In this document: in pieces, positions 17,382-26,546 of the stretch
How the letters are laid out: each line of letters starts with the position of its first letter
How positions within the stretch are numbered: the first letter of the stretch is position 1
Source of the DNA: JABFRG01 sp046351415
Lineage (GTDB): Bacteria > Myxococcota_A > Polyangia > Polyangiales > Polyangiaceae
DNA length: 64,000 nt
Direction of reading: 5' to 3'
NCBI GenBank assembly: GCA_046351415.1
Contig: JAXLYO010000003.1
Coordinates: 372,001-436,000 of the forward strand
The notes under the pieces: model-generated
What the model saw: only the letters and a program-made list of their open reading frames with translations
Told to the model about the DNA's origin: nothing
Database searches by the model: none
Made by a program: the position numbers and the translations under genes

Positions 17382-19589
17382 ATGAAGATTCGTGGCGGCA
17401 TCGTCCTCATTGCGCTCGTGGCAACTTTTTCCAGCCTGCCTGCTTGCGGCGGCCCTGCGCCGCTCGTCGTGCCTCCGCCTACGACGGCCCTTCCACCTCC
17501 ACCCAGCGCCGCAGCGCGCGCAACGGGGGCGAGCGAAGCGCCTCGTACGCGCCTCAGCGACAAGGAAGACTCGTATCACGGGACGACCGTGCGTGATCCG
17601 TATCGCTGGCTCGAAGACGGCGAGAGCGACGAAGTGCGCACGTGGACAGAGGCGCAAAACGCCCATACGCGCTCGGTGCTGGCTCGCATTCCTGGTCGCG
17701 AAGCGCTCGGCCGGAACATCGCGTCGGTGCTATCGGTCGGATTCGCGAATGCTCCCGTCGCGCGTGGGGAAGGCAAAGCACGTCGCTACTTCCACACTCG
17801 TCGCACGGGCGCGCAGAATCAGCCCGTTCTCTACGTTCGCGAGGAGGGGAAGGACCGCGTGCTCCTCGATCCATCGGAGCTTTCGCGCGATGGCACCACC
17901 TCGCTCGATTGGTGGTTCCCGTCGGCGGACGGGAAACTGCTCGCGTGGGGTTCGAGCGAAAGCGGAAGCGAAGAGAGCACGCTCCACGTCCGTGACGTTG
18001 CCCTCGGAAAAGACATGCCCGACACCATCACGCGGACGCGGCACGCATCGGTCGCGTGGCTGCGCGACGGAAGCGGGTTCTATTACACGCGCTACCCTGC
18101 ACCGGGATCGGTCCCTGCAGGCGACGAGAAGTACGGGTCGAAGGTCTTCTTCCATCGCCTTGGCAGCGCCGAGGGAAGCGACGAGCTCGTCTTCGGCGAC
18201 GGTCGCGACAAGACGGACACGCCCATCGTAGGCATCTCGGCGGACGGCCGCTGGCTCATGGTCACCGTTCACATGGGGTGGGACAAGAACGAAGTCTACG
18301 TGCGCGATCTCAAAGCGAAGCCCGCGGCACCATTCGTCACGGTCGCGAAAGGAGAGCGAGCGCTCTACGGCGTGTCGGCCGTGGGAGACCAGCTCTACAT
18401 CGTGACGAACGACGGGGCGCCGAAGTATCGACTCATGCGCGTGCCCTTCGCGAAGGCCGGAGACCGCAAGGAGTGGAAGGAAGTGTTGAAGGAGCGAACC
18501 GATGTCCTCGACGACGTCGCGTTCCAGGGCAACGACTTGTTCGCGACCTACCTTCACGACGGAGCGACGCAGGTCTCGAAATTCGGCTTGGACGGCAAGC
18601 CGCGCGGAGAGATCAAGTTGCCGACGCTCGGTACCGCGCACCTTGTCTCCTCGGAAGATCGGCGCGAGCTTTTCTTGAACTTCACGTCCTTCGTCGTTCC
18701 GCAAGAAGCGTATATCGTCGAGAAGGGAACCTCGCTCAAGAGCTGGGACAGTGTGTCGATCGGAAGCAGCGCCGAGGGCGTCACGGTTTCTCGACTCTAC
18801 GCAACCTCCAAAGACGGCACGCGCGTGCCCATGTTCGTCGTGCGCGGCAAGGGTGCGCCAGAGGGCAAGGTCGCGCCGACCATCCTCTACGGGTACGGAG
18901 GCTTCAACGTCTCGCAGCTCCCCTCGTTCAGCCCGCGGGTCCTCGCGACGGCCATGTCCGGGGCGGTGTGGACGATCGCGCTCTTGCGAGGCGGCGGAGA
19001 ATTCGGCGAGGGCTGGCACCGCGCCGGCATGCTTGCGTCGAAGCAGAACGTCTTCGACGATTTCTACGCGTGCGCCGAGACGCTCATCAAGAACAAAGTT
19101 ACGGACACGGAGCACCTCGCTGCCTGGGGCGGCTCGAACGGCGGGCTCTTGGTGGCAACGGCCATCACGCAACGCCCCGAACTTTTCCGTGCCGCAGCGA
19201 GCCTCGTCCCACTGACCGACATGCTTCGCTACCACCACTTCCGTATCGCGAAGCTGTGGATCCCCGAGTACGGCTCATCGGATGACCGCGATCAGTTCAA
19301 GACCCTCGCGGCCTACTCGCCCTACCATCACGTCAAGGAGGCCACGCGCTACCCCTCGGTCATGTTCACCACGGCGGAGAGCGATAGTCGTGTCGACCCG
19401 ATGCACGCACGAAAGATGGCGGCGCGAGTGCAGGCGGCCCAGAGCGATCGCTCGCGCCCCGTCTTGCTTCGCGTCGAGTCGAAAGCAGGACACGGCGCAG
19501 GCAAACCCATCACGAAGCTCGTCGAAGAACTGACCGACGAACTGTCGTTCGTACTCCACGAAATCGGCGCTCCTTCTGCGGAGAAATAG
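17382..19589 (+). CDS. Prolyl oligopeptidase family S9A lipoprotein
   Basis: 735 residues from ATG 17382; the frame stays open upstream but that part is antisense to the expansin gene. The lipobox is L-P-A-C, followed by a Pro/Ala linker. The N-terminal seven-bladed propeller starts at D-P-Y-R-W-L-E, and the C-terminal alpha/beta hydrolase has G-G-S-N-G-G-L (nucleophile Ser near 585), the Asp of S-R-V-D-P-M-H near 665 and the His of A-G-H-G-A-G near 700. It cleaves short proline-containing peptides, here probably in the periplasm or at the surface. Length and catalytic triad are both complete. Confidence 0.93.
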   Translation: MKIRGGIVLIALVATFSSLPACGGPAPLVVPPPTTALPPPPSAAARATGASEAPRTRLSDKEDSYHGTTVRDPYRWLEDGESDEVRTWTEAQNAHTRSVLARIPGREALGRNIASVLSVGFANAPVARGEGKARRYFHTRRTGAQNQPVLYVREEGKDRVLLDPSELSRDGTTSLDWWFPSADGKLLAWGSSESGSEESTLHVRDVALGKDMPDTITRTRHASVAWLRDGSGFYYTRYPAPGSVPAGDEKYGSKVFFHRLGSAEGSDELVFGDGRDKTDTPIVGISADGRWLMVTVHMGWDKNEVYVRDLKAKPAAPFVTVAKGERALYGVSAVGDQLYIVTNDGAPKYRLMRVPFAKAGDRKEWKEVLKERTDVLDDVAFQGNDLFATYLHDGATQVSKFGLDGKPRGEIKLPTLGTAHLVSSEDRRELFLNFTSFVVPQEAYIVEKGTSLKSWDSVSIGSSAEGVTVSRLYATSKDGTRVPMFVVRGKGAPEGKVAPTILYGYGGFNVSQLPSFSPRVLATAMSGAVWTIALLRGGGEFGEGWHRAGMLASKQNVFDDFYACAETLIKNKVTDTEHLAAWGGSNGGLLVATAITQRPELFRAAASLVPLTDMLRYHHFRIAKLWIPEYGSSDDRDQFKTLAAYSPYHHVKEATRYPSVMFTTAESDSRVDPMHARKMAARVQAAQSDRSRPVLLRVESKAGHGAGKPITKLVEELTDELSFVLHEIGAPSAEK

Positions 19590-19803
19590 CGCGAAACGCG
19601 ATATGGCACTCGCCTCGGGCCTGTGCGTGCACAGGTTACGTGGGATGTACAAGTATGCGACGCGACTACGCGTGCTTACAGTGCGCGATCGAGCAGTGCT
19701 GCGAGGTAGGCTGAACGCCTACATGTCCAATGATTTCAATGTCTTAAAAGAAATCGACGCAGCTTTTTGGGCATACGTTCAGTGCTGAACTAAGGTCGCA
19801 TAC

Positions 19804-20073
19804 ATGAACACGAAACATCTGAACGCTCTCTCCGCTCTTCTCCGTCTCGCTCGCCGCCGCGAGCTCGGAACCGAGGCTTCTCTCCTCGAGCGCTTCAACG
19901 GTAGCGCCGAGGTCCTTCGCGTGACCCTTCGCGAACTCGCGGGCGCAGGTCTCGTGGAACGCCTTCCAACGCACGCTCGTTTGACGATGCTCGGTTTTGC
20001 CGTCGCCGTGTCCCAAACGCGACCTTCCGCCGTCGCGCGTCGCGGAGTATCGTCCGCGCGTCGTGCAGCCTGA
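19804..20073 (+). CDS. Small winged-helix-like protein, possible regulator
   Basis: 89 residues. AAGG at 19793-19796 precedes ATG by a suitable distance. Residues 5-70 read as a compact helical DNA-binding fold: L-L-R-L-A-R-R-R, then A-S-L-L-E-R-F, then L-R-V-T-L-R-E-L-A-G-A-G-L-V-E-R-L, the last resembling the recognition helix and wing of MarR/winged-helix proteins. The C-terminus is Arg/Ala-rich. It overlaps the MutS-like gene by 11 bases if that gene starts at GTG 20063. The coupling suggests a shared function. No close family is recognised. Confidence 0.55.
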   Translation: MNTKHLNALSALLRLARRRELGTEASLLERFNGSAEVLRVTLRELAGAGLVERLPTHARLTMLGFAVAVSQTRPSAVARRGVSSARRAA

Positions 20074-21916
20074 ACCGCCCACTCCCGTCGCGAGTGCTTC
20101 CCCCGAGGCGCAGGCCTATTTTGCTGCGCGGCAGAGCGTGGCGACGGAGGTCCTTCGTCGTCTCGACCGACAGACGGTCGCCGTTTCGAGGCTCCGCGTA
20201 CTCGCCGTCCTCGTCGGCTTTGGGCTGCTCGTAGGGCGTGTGTTCGCCGGGCTTCCGGAAGCCGCCATGCTTGGCGCCGGAGCGTCCGTCATCGCCTTCG
20301 TGCTTCTCGTGCTTTGGCACGGCCGCCTCCACACTGCACGAGACCTCGCGGAAGCGCGCGTGGCCTATTGTGAGCGAGCGCTACGACGCATCGAGGGGAA
20401 TGCGCGGCCAGCCCCGCCACCCCCACAGGTCACCGCAGACCCCGAGCACCCCTTTGCGGACGACCTCGACGTCATTGCGCCGGAAGGCGCTGCATCGCTT
20501 TGGAACTTGCTCGATCCGGCGCCGCTCGCCGTTTCATTCTTGCGAGCGAGGCTCCTATCGACGGCTCCTATCGACATCGAAGACGCGCGCGAAGAGCAAG
20601 CCGCCGTGCGTGAACTCCAGGAAAAGCCGGCGCTCGCGGAAGACGCGTACGTCCATGGCCGGGAAGTGGTCGACTTCGGACCGCTCGATCGCTACCTCGA
20701 CGGTGCCGCCGAAAGACGCGTTCCCGTGTGGCTGAAGGCTCTCGGATATCTCGTTCCGCTCGCGAACCTCACGGTGTGGACGCTCTCGGCTTTCGGCGTG
20801 GTTGGGCGGTTCCACGTGACCGGCGCGCTCATCGCGAGCATGGTGATCGGCATTCTCTCGCAATCCGTCCTCGGCGAAGGTCTTGCGGCCATCTCGGCGG
20901 CGCGGGATCTCGGCAGCTACCAGGCGCTGTTTCGTCTGCTCGAGAACGAGACGTTCACGTCCGCACGGGCGAGAGAGGCGAGCGCTCTCCTACGAGGGCA
21001 GGGGAAGGGAGGTTCTGCCAGCGACGCCATGGCATCCCTCTCGCGCATCCTAGGGTTTGCGCAGGCGCGCGAGAACGAAGTGTTTCGCCTCATCGTCGGG
21101 CCGCTCTTTGCCTGGGACATTCATTGCGTGGCTGCGCTCGACGCATTCCGCGATCGTCACGGCCGTCTCGTTCGCGCCGCCCGCGACACGCTCGTTCGTT
21201 TCGTCACGTGGGCAACGCTCGGAAGGCTCGGGTTCGAGCAATCCGGTTACGCGTACCCAGAGTTCGTGCCTGGCGTCGTGTTCGACGCGGAGGGGCTCGC
21301 GCACCCTCTTTTGGACCCGCGAAAGCGCGTGGTCAACGACGTCCACATGGAGCGGCGCGACGCCGGCTCCGAGGCGAGCGCCTTTCTCGTCATCACGGGC
21401 TCGAACATGGCCGGAAAGTCGACGCTCCTTCGGGCCTTGGGGTTGGCCGTGGTGCTCGCGAAAGTCGGAGCTCCCGTCTGCGCCAAGGCCCTCAAGGTGG
21501 GTCCGCTCTCGGTCGCGGCGAGTCTTCGCGTTCGCGATTCGGTGGGTGACGGCGTGTCACGATTCTATGCCGAACTTCGCAAGGTGAAGCGCGTCCTCGA
21601 AACGGCTCGTTACAGCGGTAGAGCACTCTGCCTTCTCGACGAAGTGTTCTCCGGAACGAACGCGCGTGAACGGCTACTCGGCGCGGCCGGGCTCCTCGGA
21701 GCGCTCGCGGAGACGGGGTCGATCGGTGCGGTATGCACGCACGATCTCGAACTCGGGAACCTTGCTCGCGAGAAGCCTGGCGTATTTCGCAACATCCACT
21801 TCGAAGAGCAGGTCGATGGCGACGAGATGCGTTTCGACTACAAGATTCGGGAGGGCGTCGTCGCAAGCTCGAACGCCCTCGCGTTGATGCGTGCCGTTGG
21901 TATCGACGTCGTCTGA
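20063..21916 (+). CDS. Membrane-anchored MutS-family ATPase
   Basis: 617 residues from GTG 20063; TTG 19997 is possible but would overlap the preceding gene by 77 bases. Two hydrophobic hairpins (about 35-80 and 220-270) predict four membrane segments. The C-terminal MutS ATPase domain has Walker A G-S-N-M-A-G-K-S-T near 447, Walker B L-L-D-E-V near 525 with the following F-S-G-T-N, and T-H-D-L-E-L. The MutS mismatch-recognition, connector and clamp domains are missing. Such membrane MutS-like proteins occur in many bacteria without a known role. It should not be read as the mismatch repair MutS1. Confidence 0.87.
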   Translation: MQPEPPTPVASASPEAQAYFAARQSVATEVLRRLDRQTVAVSRLRVLAVLVGFGLLVGRVFAGLPEAAMLGAGASVIAFVLLVLWHGRLHTARDLAEARVAYCERALRRIEGNARPAPPPPQVTADPEHPFADDLDVIAPEGAASLWNLLDPAPLAVSFLRARLLSTAPIDIEDAREEQAAVRELQEKPALAEDAYVHGREVVDFGPLDRYLDGAAERRVPVWLKALGYLVPLANLTVWTLSAFGVVGRFHVTGALIASMVIGILSQSVLGEGLAAISAARDLGSYQALFRLLENETFTSARAREASALLRGQGKGGSASDAMASLSRILGFAQARENEVFRLIVGPLFAWDIHCVAALDAFRDRHGRLVRAARDTLVRFVTWATLGRLGFEQSGYAYPEFVPGVVFDAEGLAHPLLDPRKRVVNDVHMERRDAGSEASAFLVITGSNMAGKSTLLRALGLAVVLAKVGAPVCAKALKVGPLSVAASLRVRDSVGDGVSRFYAELRKVKRVLETARYSGRALCLLDEVFSGTNARERLLGAAGLLGALAETGSIGAVCTHDLELGNLAREKPGVFRNIHFEEQVDGDEMRFDYKIREGVVASSNALALMRAVGIDVV

Positions 21917-21926
21917 TAGATCAGAC

Positions 21927-22913
21927 TCAGCCGCCGATGTGACGAATCGAGACGAGGCTCGCCGTGGGCTCGGTGCAGCCCTTCCACGTGGTGCCATCGG
22001 GCTTCGATTCCCACGCCACGTCGAGTTTTCGCGCGACGCTCTCCGCGTCGCCGGCGCGCGCATCTGCAGCCGCCGAGACACCCTCGTTGGTCGCGAGACA
22101 AGGACGCAAGACGCCATCGCTCGCCACCCGAAGACGGTCACACGCAGCGCAGAACGTATCGCTCGTCCCGGAGATGAAGCCCACGCGCTTGGCGCCCCCA
22201 TCGCGGCTTCGGATGTATCTTGCGGGGCCGCGATCGGCTTCGGGCACCGGGGGATCGTCGTGTGCGAGCAGCGGTCGTAGCGTCTCGCGCATTTCGCGAA
22301 CCGTCACGAGCTTGTCCATCATGGTTGCCCCGTCTCCGATGGACATGATTTCCAAGAATCGCGGCGTGATGTCGCGCTCCCAGCAGAAGTGCACGAGGCG
22401 CTCGAGCTCTCGATCATTCTCTCCTCGCACGACGACCGCGTTCAACTTCAGCTCCGCGAACCCTCCTTGCACCGCAGCGTCGACGCCGCGGAGCACCGCC
22501 CCGAGGTCACCGCCGCGTGTCAGTCGTGCGAATACCGCAGGGTCGAGAGAATCGAGCGAAAGGTTCAGACGCTGCAAGCCTGCTTCGCGCAGGGGATTGG
22601 CGAGCTTCTCAAGACGCGTCGCGTTCGTCGTGAGGGCCAGATCATCGAGACCAACAGAAGCGAGGAACGAAACCATGTCGAGGAGCTGCGGATGCAGGAG
22701 CGGCTCTCCACCCGTGATCCGAACACGCCGAATGCCCGCGCGGACGAGGCCCCGCACCATCGACTTCCACGAGTCGAGGTCGAGACGTTCTTCCAAGTAG
22801 CGTTCGTGCCGATGCGGACGACAATACACGCACGCGAGGTCACATCGATCGGTGAGCGAAATGCGGACACTCTTCGGCGCGGCTTTAGGGCGGACCTGAG
22901 GGAGTGAACGCAT
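21927..22913 (-). CDS. moaA: GTP 3',8-cyclase, molybdenum cofactor step 1
   Basis: 328 residues. The radical SAM cluster motif C-D-L-A-C-V-Y-C is at residues 24-31, and the second, GTP-binding cluster uses C-A-A-C ... C (CX2CX13C) near 260-280. The chain ends in the family's G-G tail, as needed to activate the active site. It converts GTP to 3',8-cyclo-GTP for cyclic pyranopterin. The Shine-Dalgarno AAGGAGG directly abuts the ATG with no spacer, yet no later in-frame start exists before the cluster motif. It diverges from moaD. Confidence 0.95.
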   Translation of the reverse strand: MRSLPQVRPKAAPKSVRISLTDRCDLACVYCRPHRHERYLEERLDLDSWKSMVRGLVRAGIRRVRITGGEPLLHPQLLDMVSFLASVGLDDLALTTNATRLEKLANPLREAGLQRLNLSLDSLDPAVFARLTRGGDLGAVLRGVDAAVQGGFAELKLNAVVVRGENDRELERLVHFCWERDITPRFLEIMSIGDGATMMDKLVTVREMRETLRPLLAHDDPPVPEADRGPARYIRSRDGGAKRVGFISGTSDTFCAACDRLRVASDGVLRPCLATNEGVSAAADARAGDAESVARKLDVAWESKPDGTTWKGCTEPTASLVSIRHIGG

Positions 22914-22954
22914 CCTCCTTTCTTAGCAGCCTCACCTCGGCTACATCTAGCCTC

Positions 22955-23206
22955 GTGCGCATCAAGCTTCTCTACTTTGCTGCGGTTCGCGACTTGATGG
23001 AGGGCAAGACGGGCGAAGAAATCGACCTCCCGCCCGCCGTGGCAACGATTGCCGACCTGACATCATGGCTGGAGCTCACGCATTCCGCGCTGTCGGAGAA
23101 CTTGGCGTCGGTTCGGTTTGCCCAAAACGAAGCATTCGTGACCGCCGATTCGCTGCTTCGAAATGGTGACGTGATTGCACTCATCCCGCCGGTAGCCGGC
23201 GGCTGA
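22955..23206 (+). CDS. moaD: Molybdopterin synthase small subunit
   Basis: 83 residues from GTG 22955, giving the usual opening I-K-L-L-Y-F-A-A-V-R. GTG 22904 would add 17 unconserved residues and overlap moaA. It has the beta-grasp fold and the C-terminal G-G tail (P-P-V-A-G-G) that is adenylylated and thiocarboxylated to carry sulphur to the pterin. It converges on moaE, its partner subunit, which is encoded on the opposite strand 24 bases away. No ribosome binding site is obvious for the chosen start. Confidence 0.9.
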   Translation: MRIKLLYFAAVRDLMEGKTGEEIDLPPAVATIADLTSWLELTHSALSENLASVRFAQNEAFVTADSLLRNGDVIALIPPVAGG

Positions 23207-23230
23207 TTTGCCCGACGGTCAAGCTCGAGG

Positions 23231-23683
23231 TCAAGAATGAGGGGCGCCGTGGTCGTGGCCGCAGCGTGCGTCCTGCCAACCGACCCAGGCGGCGCCATCG
23301 GGACCGAATTCTCGCTTCCAGATGGGAACATTGGCCTTCACACGATCGATGAGCGCTCTGCAGGCAGCGAAGGCTTCCCCGCGGTGGGGCGCACTCGCGG
23401 CACACACGACGGCCACGTCGCCGACGACCAACGTGCCGACACGATGCGCGATGGCGACCTTGGTGCCGGGCCATGTCTTCTCGATGTCGTCGCAAATGCG
23501 CTCCATCTCTTTCGTCGCCATGGCCTCGTAGGCTTCGTACTCGAGCTTCGTAACCTCGCGGCCTTCGCTGTGGTTTCGCACGACACCCAGAAACACGTCG
23601 ATGGCACCGGCGCGCGGATTCGCCACGAGCGCTGTGACGGCCCGTTCGTTGAGCGGTTCGTGCGAGAGCGAGCAGCGATTCAT
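23231..23683 (-). CDS. moaE: Molybdopterin synthase large subunit
   Basis: 150 residues. Typical MoaE features: G-A-I-D-V-F-L-G-V-V-R-N-H near 26-38, E-Y-E-A-Y near 49, H-R-V-G near 79, C-x(4)-H-R-G-E-A-F near 95-105 and the K-x-x-V-P-I-W-K-R-E catalytic segment near 117-125. With MoaD it inserts the dithiolene sulphurs into the cyclic pyranopterin. The last residues (C-G-H-D-H-G-A-P-H-S) are a short His-rich tail. ATG overlaps the moaC stop by 4 bases, so it is translationally coupled. Confidence 0.95.
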   Translation of the reverse strand: MNRCSLSHEPLNERAVTALVANPRAGAIDVFLGVVRNHSEGREVTKLEYEAYEAMATKEMERICDDIEKTWPGTKVAIAHRVGTLVVGDVAVVCAASAPHRGEAFAACRALIDRVKANVPIWKREFGPDGAAWVGWQDARCGHDHGAPHS

Positions 23684-24156
23684 GTCGCGCGCGCCCTCCG
23701 ATACGTCCCGCTTTTGCCGCCCGCTTTTTCGATGAGGGCTACTTCGAACGTGGCCGATCGATCGACTGCCTTCACCATGTCGTAGAACGTGAGCGCACCG
23801 ATGGACGCTGCAGTGAGCGCTTCCATCTCGACACCGGTGGGGCCCGTCGTCGTGCACGTGACCAAGATGTGCACGGTCCGCTTCTTCAGAGCAACGTCCA
23901 CCTCGACCTTGGAGAGAGCGAGCGGATGGCAGAGGGGAATGAGTTCTGCGGTTCGTTTCGATGCCTGAATCGCGGCAAGTCGGACCGTTGCGAGTACGTC
24001 GCCTTTCTTCGTCGAGCCGCTCTGGACGGCCCGGACCGTGGACGGCATGCATTGGATGACCGCCTCGGCGATGGCGGTTCGCTTGACCGGCGGCTTGTCG
24101 CCGACGTCGACCATGCGAACGCGACCTCCATCGTCGACGTGCGTGAGCTTCTTCAC
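23680..24156 (-). CDS. moaC: Cyclic pyranopterin monophosphate synthase
   Basis: 158 residues. The start is taken as GTG 24156, which overlaps the moeA stop (GTGA) and gives the family opening K-K-L-T-H-V-D; GTG 24180 adds eight residues. The conserved H-P-L (L-C-H-P-L-A-L-S) near 75, the G-P-T-G-V-E-M-E-A-L-T segment near 110 and D-M-V-K-A-V-D near 128 are all present. It rearranges cyclo-GTP to cyclic pyranopterin monophosphate. Middle gene of moeA-moaC-moaE. Confidence 0.95.
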   Translation of the reverse strand: MKKLTHVDDGGRVRMVDVGDKPPVKRTAIAEAVIQCMPSTVRAVQSGSTKKGDVLATVRLAAIQASKRTAELIPLCHPLALSKVEVDVALKKRTVHILVTCTTTGPTGVEMEALTAASIGALTFYDMVKAVDRSATFEVALIEKAGGKSGTYRRARAT

Positions 24157-25370
24157 GTGGCGAGCCCCAAGTCTTTGCACGAATACACGTCGACCGGGGT
24201 GCCTTGGGTGAACGTCTCTTGGTCGGCGGGCAAAGCGATCAGCGCGTCAGCCGTCGCGAGCGTGGATACGGCACCGCTCGCTTGATTGGGGAGTGGCGTC
24301 GCGACCCACGCTCCATCGCGAGGGTCGAGGTGTACCGATGCTCGGACGAGTTCGAGTCGGCCCTTCGCATGGCGCATCGTCTTTCCGAGAGCTGCGCGCG
24401 CGGGCGTCGGAAATGCGTGCGTTTCGCCCTGCATCAGGCGAAGGAGGGGTGCTCCGAAGAAGGCGAACGTGACGAGCGCCGACACCGGATTGCCGGGTAG
24501 CCCGAGCACGTGGCGGTCGCCGAGCTGCCCGAAGAGAAGCGGCTTGCCTGGCTTCAACGCGATCTTGTGGAACGTCGTGCGAACACCCAGTTTCTCGAGC
24601 GTCGGGCGCACCATGTCGTGGTCACCGACGCTCACGCCGCCAATCGTCACGATGAGGTCCGCGCCCCGAAGCGCTTCGGCGAAGGTCGAGTCGAGTGCTT
24701 CTTGGATGTCGGGGGCCGGCGGAAAGAGCGTGGTCGTCGCGCCGACGTTACGTGCCATGGCAGCGACGGCCACGCCATTGGCCTCTGGGATCATGCCCGG
24801 AATGCCTGCCTCACCCGCCGCGCGAAGTTCGCTACCGGTTGGCACGATGGCGACGTGAGGCCGCCTCGTAACAGGCAGCCAGACGCGATCGAGTAGAGCA
24901 CAGAGTGCAATCTGCGAGGCACCGAGACGAACGCCCGCTGCGAGTGCGGTCGCGCCTTCGCCGAGGTCTTCCCCGCGCCCGCGCACGAATTGCCACTGTG
25001 TCGCCTTCTTTCCGAACAACGCGTGGCCGCCTTCGCGAATGACGTCCTCCTGCATGATGACGGCATCGGCGCCCTCGGGGAGCGGGGCTCCCGTGAAAAT
25101 GCGCATCGCGGTTCCGGGAGCGAGCTTCGAAGGTCGACTGCCTGCTCGGCTCTCGCCGACGACGGGCAAGCGCACGTTGGCCGTTCGAACCATGACGCTC
25201 GATACAGCGTAGCCATCCATGCTGCTCGCGTTGAAGACGGGGTAGGGCTCGGCTGCGACGACGGGCTCTGCAAGGACGCGCCCGACCGCTTGATCGAGCG
25301 CAACGCGTTCAATGACCGGCGCGCGGATGCCTTGGCGAATCAAGTCTTGCGCTTCCGCGAGGGTAAGCAT
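24153..25370 (-). CDS. moeA: Molybdopterin molybdenumtransferase
   Basis: 405 residues from ATG 25370, with AGAGGG just upstream; the longer open frame starts in Arg-rich non-coding sequence. All four MoeA domains can be traced: N-terminal S-S-M-D-G-Y-A near 47-53, F-T-G-A-P-L-P-E-G near 85, T-G-S-E-L near 180, G-G-V-S-V-G-D-H-D near 245, K-P-G-K-P near 275 and L-P-G-N-P-V-S near 291. It inserts molybdate into adenylated molybdopterin. It is first in a run with moaC and moaE, joined by 4-base overlaps. Confidence 0.95.
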   Translation of the reverse strand: MLTLAEAQDLIRQGIRAPVIERVALDQAVGRVLAEPVVAAEPYPVFNASSMDGYAVSSVMVRTANVRLPVVGESRAGSRPSKLAPGTAMRIFTGAPLPEGADAVIMQEDVIREGGHALFGKKATQWQFVRGRGEDLGEGATALAAGVRLGASQIALCALLDRVWLPVTRRPHVAIVPTGSELRAAGEAGIPGMIPEANGVAVAAMARNVGATTTLFPPAPDIQEALDSTFAEALRGADLIVTIGGVSVGDHDMVRPTLEKLGVRTTFHKIALKPGKPLLFGQLGDRHVLGLPGNPVSALVTFAFFGAPLLRLMQGETHAFPTPARAALGKTMRHAKGRLELVRASVHLDPRDGAWVATPLPNQASGAVSTLATADALIALPADQETFTQGTPVDVYSCKDLGLAT

Positions 25371-25600
25371 GATCGGCCCTCTTTTCTCTCGGATGCTCGG
25401 GTAACGCAAGCATCGCGGCAGGCGCGTCCGCTCTCGGCAACGCCTGGCACAGTTTGGCACGCGAGAAGTGGCGAAAAATACGAGAAATTCGCCTGGCAGC
25501 GGTGGCCTGCGACTTGCTTATGCAGAGGGCAGAGGGCCGGTTCTTCCCGGTCTTCGTTTGCAACCGTTCGTCTCTCTCCCTCCCTCCGACTCCTTGCTTT

Positions 25601-25629
25601 GCCGCGCCTCTTTTTGGAAGGGGCGCGGC
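25601..25629. terminator. Stem-loop downstream of epmA
   Basis: GCCGCGCC (25601-25608) and GGCGCGGC (25622-25629) form an 8-bp perfect stem. It starts three bases past the epmA stop (minus strand). The T tract (25630-25633) follows on the plus strand, so it fits a plus-strand terminator better, although no plus-strand gene is seen; on the minus strand it may act as a transcript-end stem. The rest of the 25371-25631 gap shows nothing else. Confidence 0.4.
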
Positions 25630-25631
25630 TT

Positions 25632-26546
25632 TTACAATTCGTCGTTCGAGAAAGCGAGCACCGTGCCGATCTCGGTCGTGCCGCAACAAAGGGCGGCCAG
25701 TCGATCGAAGCCGATTGCGTTGCCTGCACATTCGGGGATGCCCCTCTCGAGCGCCGCGAGAAATGCTTCGTCGATGGGGTACACGGGCTTGCCTGCTGCG
25801 CGGCGATCACGCTGATCGACCTCGAACCGTTCGCGCTGTTCCCGCGCGCACGTGAGTTCGCCGAAGCCATTGCATAGCTCGACGCCGGCAACATAGAGCT
25901 CGAAGCGCTCGGCATACCTTGGGTCGCTTGGCTTTTTCCGCGCAAGCGAGGCCATGGGGGCGGGATAGTCTTCGAGGAAGATGGCTTCCGGATACTCCGC
26001 GAGTCGCGGTTCGACCGTGAAGGCAAGGGTCTCGTAGTATCGATCGTGATCGGTCTCGGCCCACGTGAGCATCGTTCGTTCGTCCACCGATGCGTATCGC
26101 TCGAAGGCTTCGGCGACGCTCATGCGCGAAAAGGGCGGCAACGTACGGATCTCCCTTCCGTCGATTGTAACCGAGCCACCCGTCAACTTCGCGACCAGCT
26201 GTTCGGTGTCGGCCATCACCTCGCGCGCCGTGCCTGGCGCGCGGTAGAACTCGAGGATGGTGAACTCGGGATTGTGTTTCTCACCCTTGTCGCCTTTTCG
26301 GTAGGCGCGGACGACTTGATAGATGCGCGGGTGCCCTTCTGCGAGCAGGCGCTTCATCTGGTATTCGGGCGACGTGATGAGGTAGCGCGATACCGCGTCC
26401 CCATTCGTTTCGAATGCATCCAGGTGGAAGTCGAGACCTGGAGATGGAACGAGCGTCGGTGTTTCGGTCTCGAGGTATCCTCGGCTCTGGAAGAAGGCAT
26501 GTGCCTCCCGGAGAAGGCGAGCGCGAGCCTCGAGCTGCTTCTTCAA
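25632..26546 (-). CDS. epmA: EF-P--(R)-beta-lysine ligase (lysyl-tRNA synthetase paralogue)
   Basis: 304 residues, the size of EpmA/GenX/PoxA, which is a class II lysyl-tRNA synthetase catalytic core without an anticodon domain. The motif 2 region (Y-R-K-G-D-K-G-E-K-H-N-P-E-F) is near 82-95, with E-F-Y-R after it, and the motif 3 region (N-A-I-G-F-D-R-L-A-A-L) is near 277. EpmA attaches beta-lysine to elongation factor P. The start is TTG 26546, overlapping the TetR stop by 4 bases (TTGA), so reinitiation is likely. The EF-P and EpmB genes are not in the window, so assignment rests on family features. Confidence 0.88.
   Translation of the reverse strand: MKKQLEARARLLREAHAFFQSRGYLETETPTLVPSPGLDFHLDAFETNGDAVSRYLITSPEYQMKRLLAEGHPRIYQVVRAYRKGDKGEKHNPEFTILEFYRAPGTAREVMADTEQLVAKLTGGSVTIDGREIRTLPPFSRMSVAEAFERYASVDERTMLTWAETDHDRYYETLAFTVEPRLAEYPEAIFLEDYPAPMASLARKKPSDPRYAERFELYVAGVELCNGFGELTCAREQRERFEVDQRDRRAAGKPVYPIDEAFLAALERGIPECAGNAIGFDRLAALCCGTTEIGTVLAFSNDEL

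Noticed and set aside
19603..19788. 61-codon open frame after the prolyl oligopeptidase
   Set aside because: No ribosome binding site, atypical composition and a low-GC end; it is more likely promoter-containing intergenic DNA.
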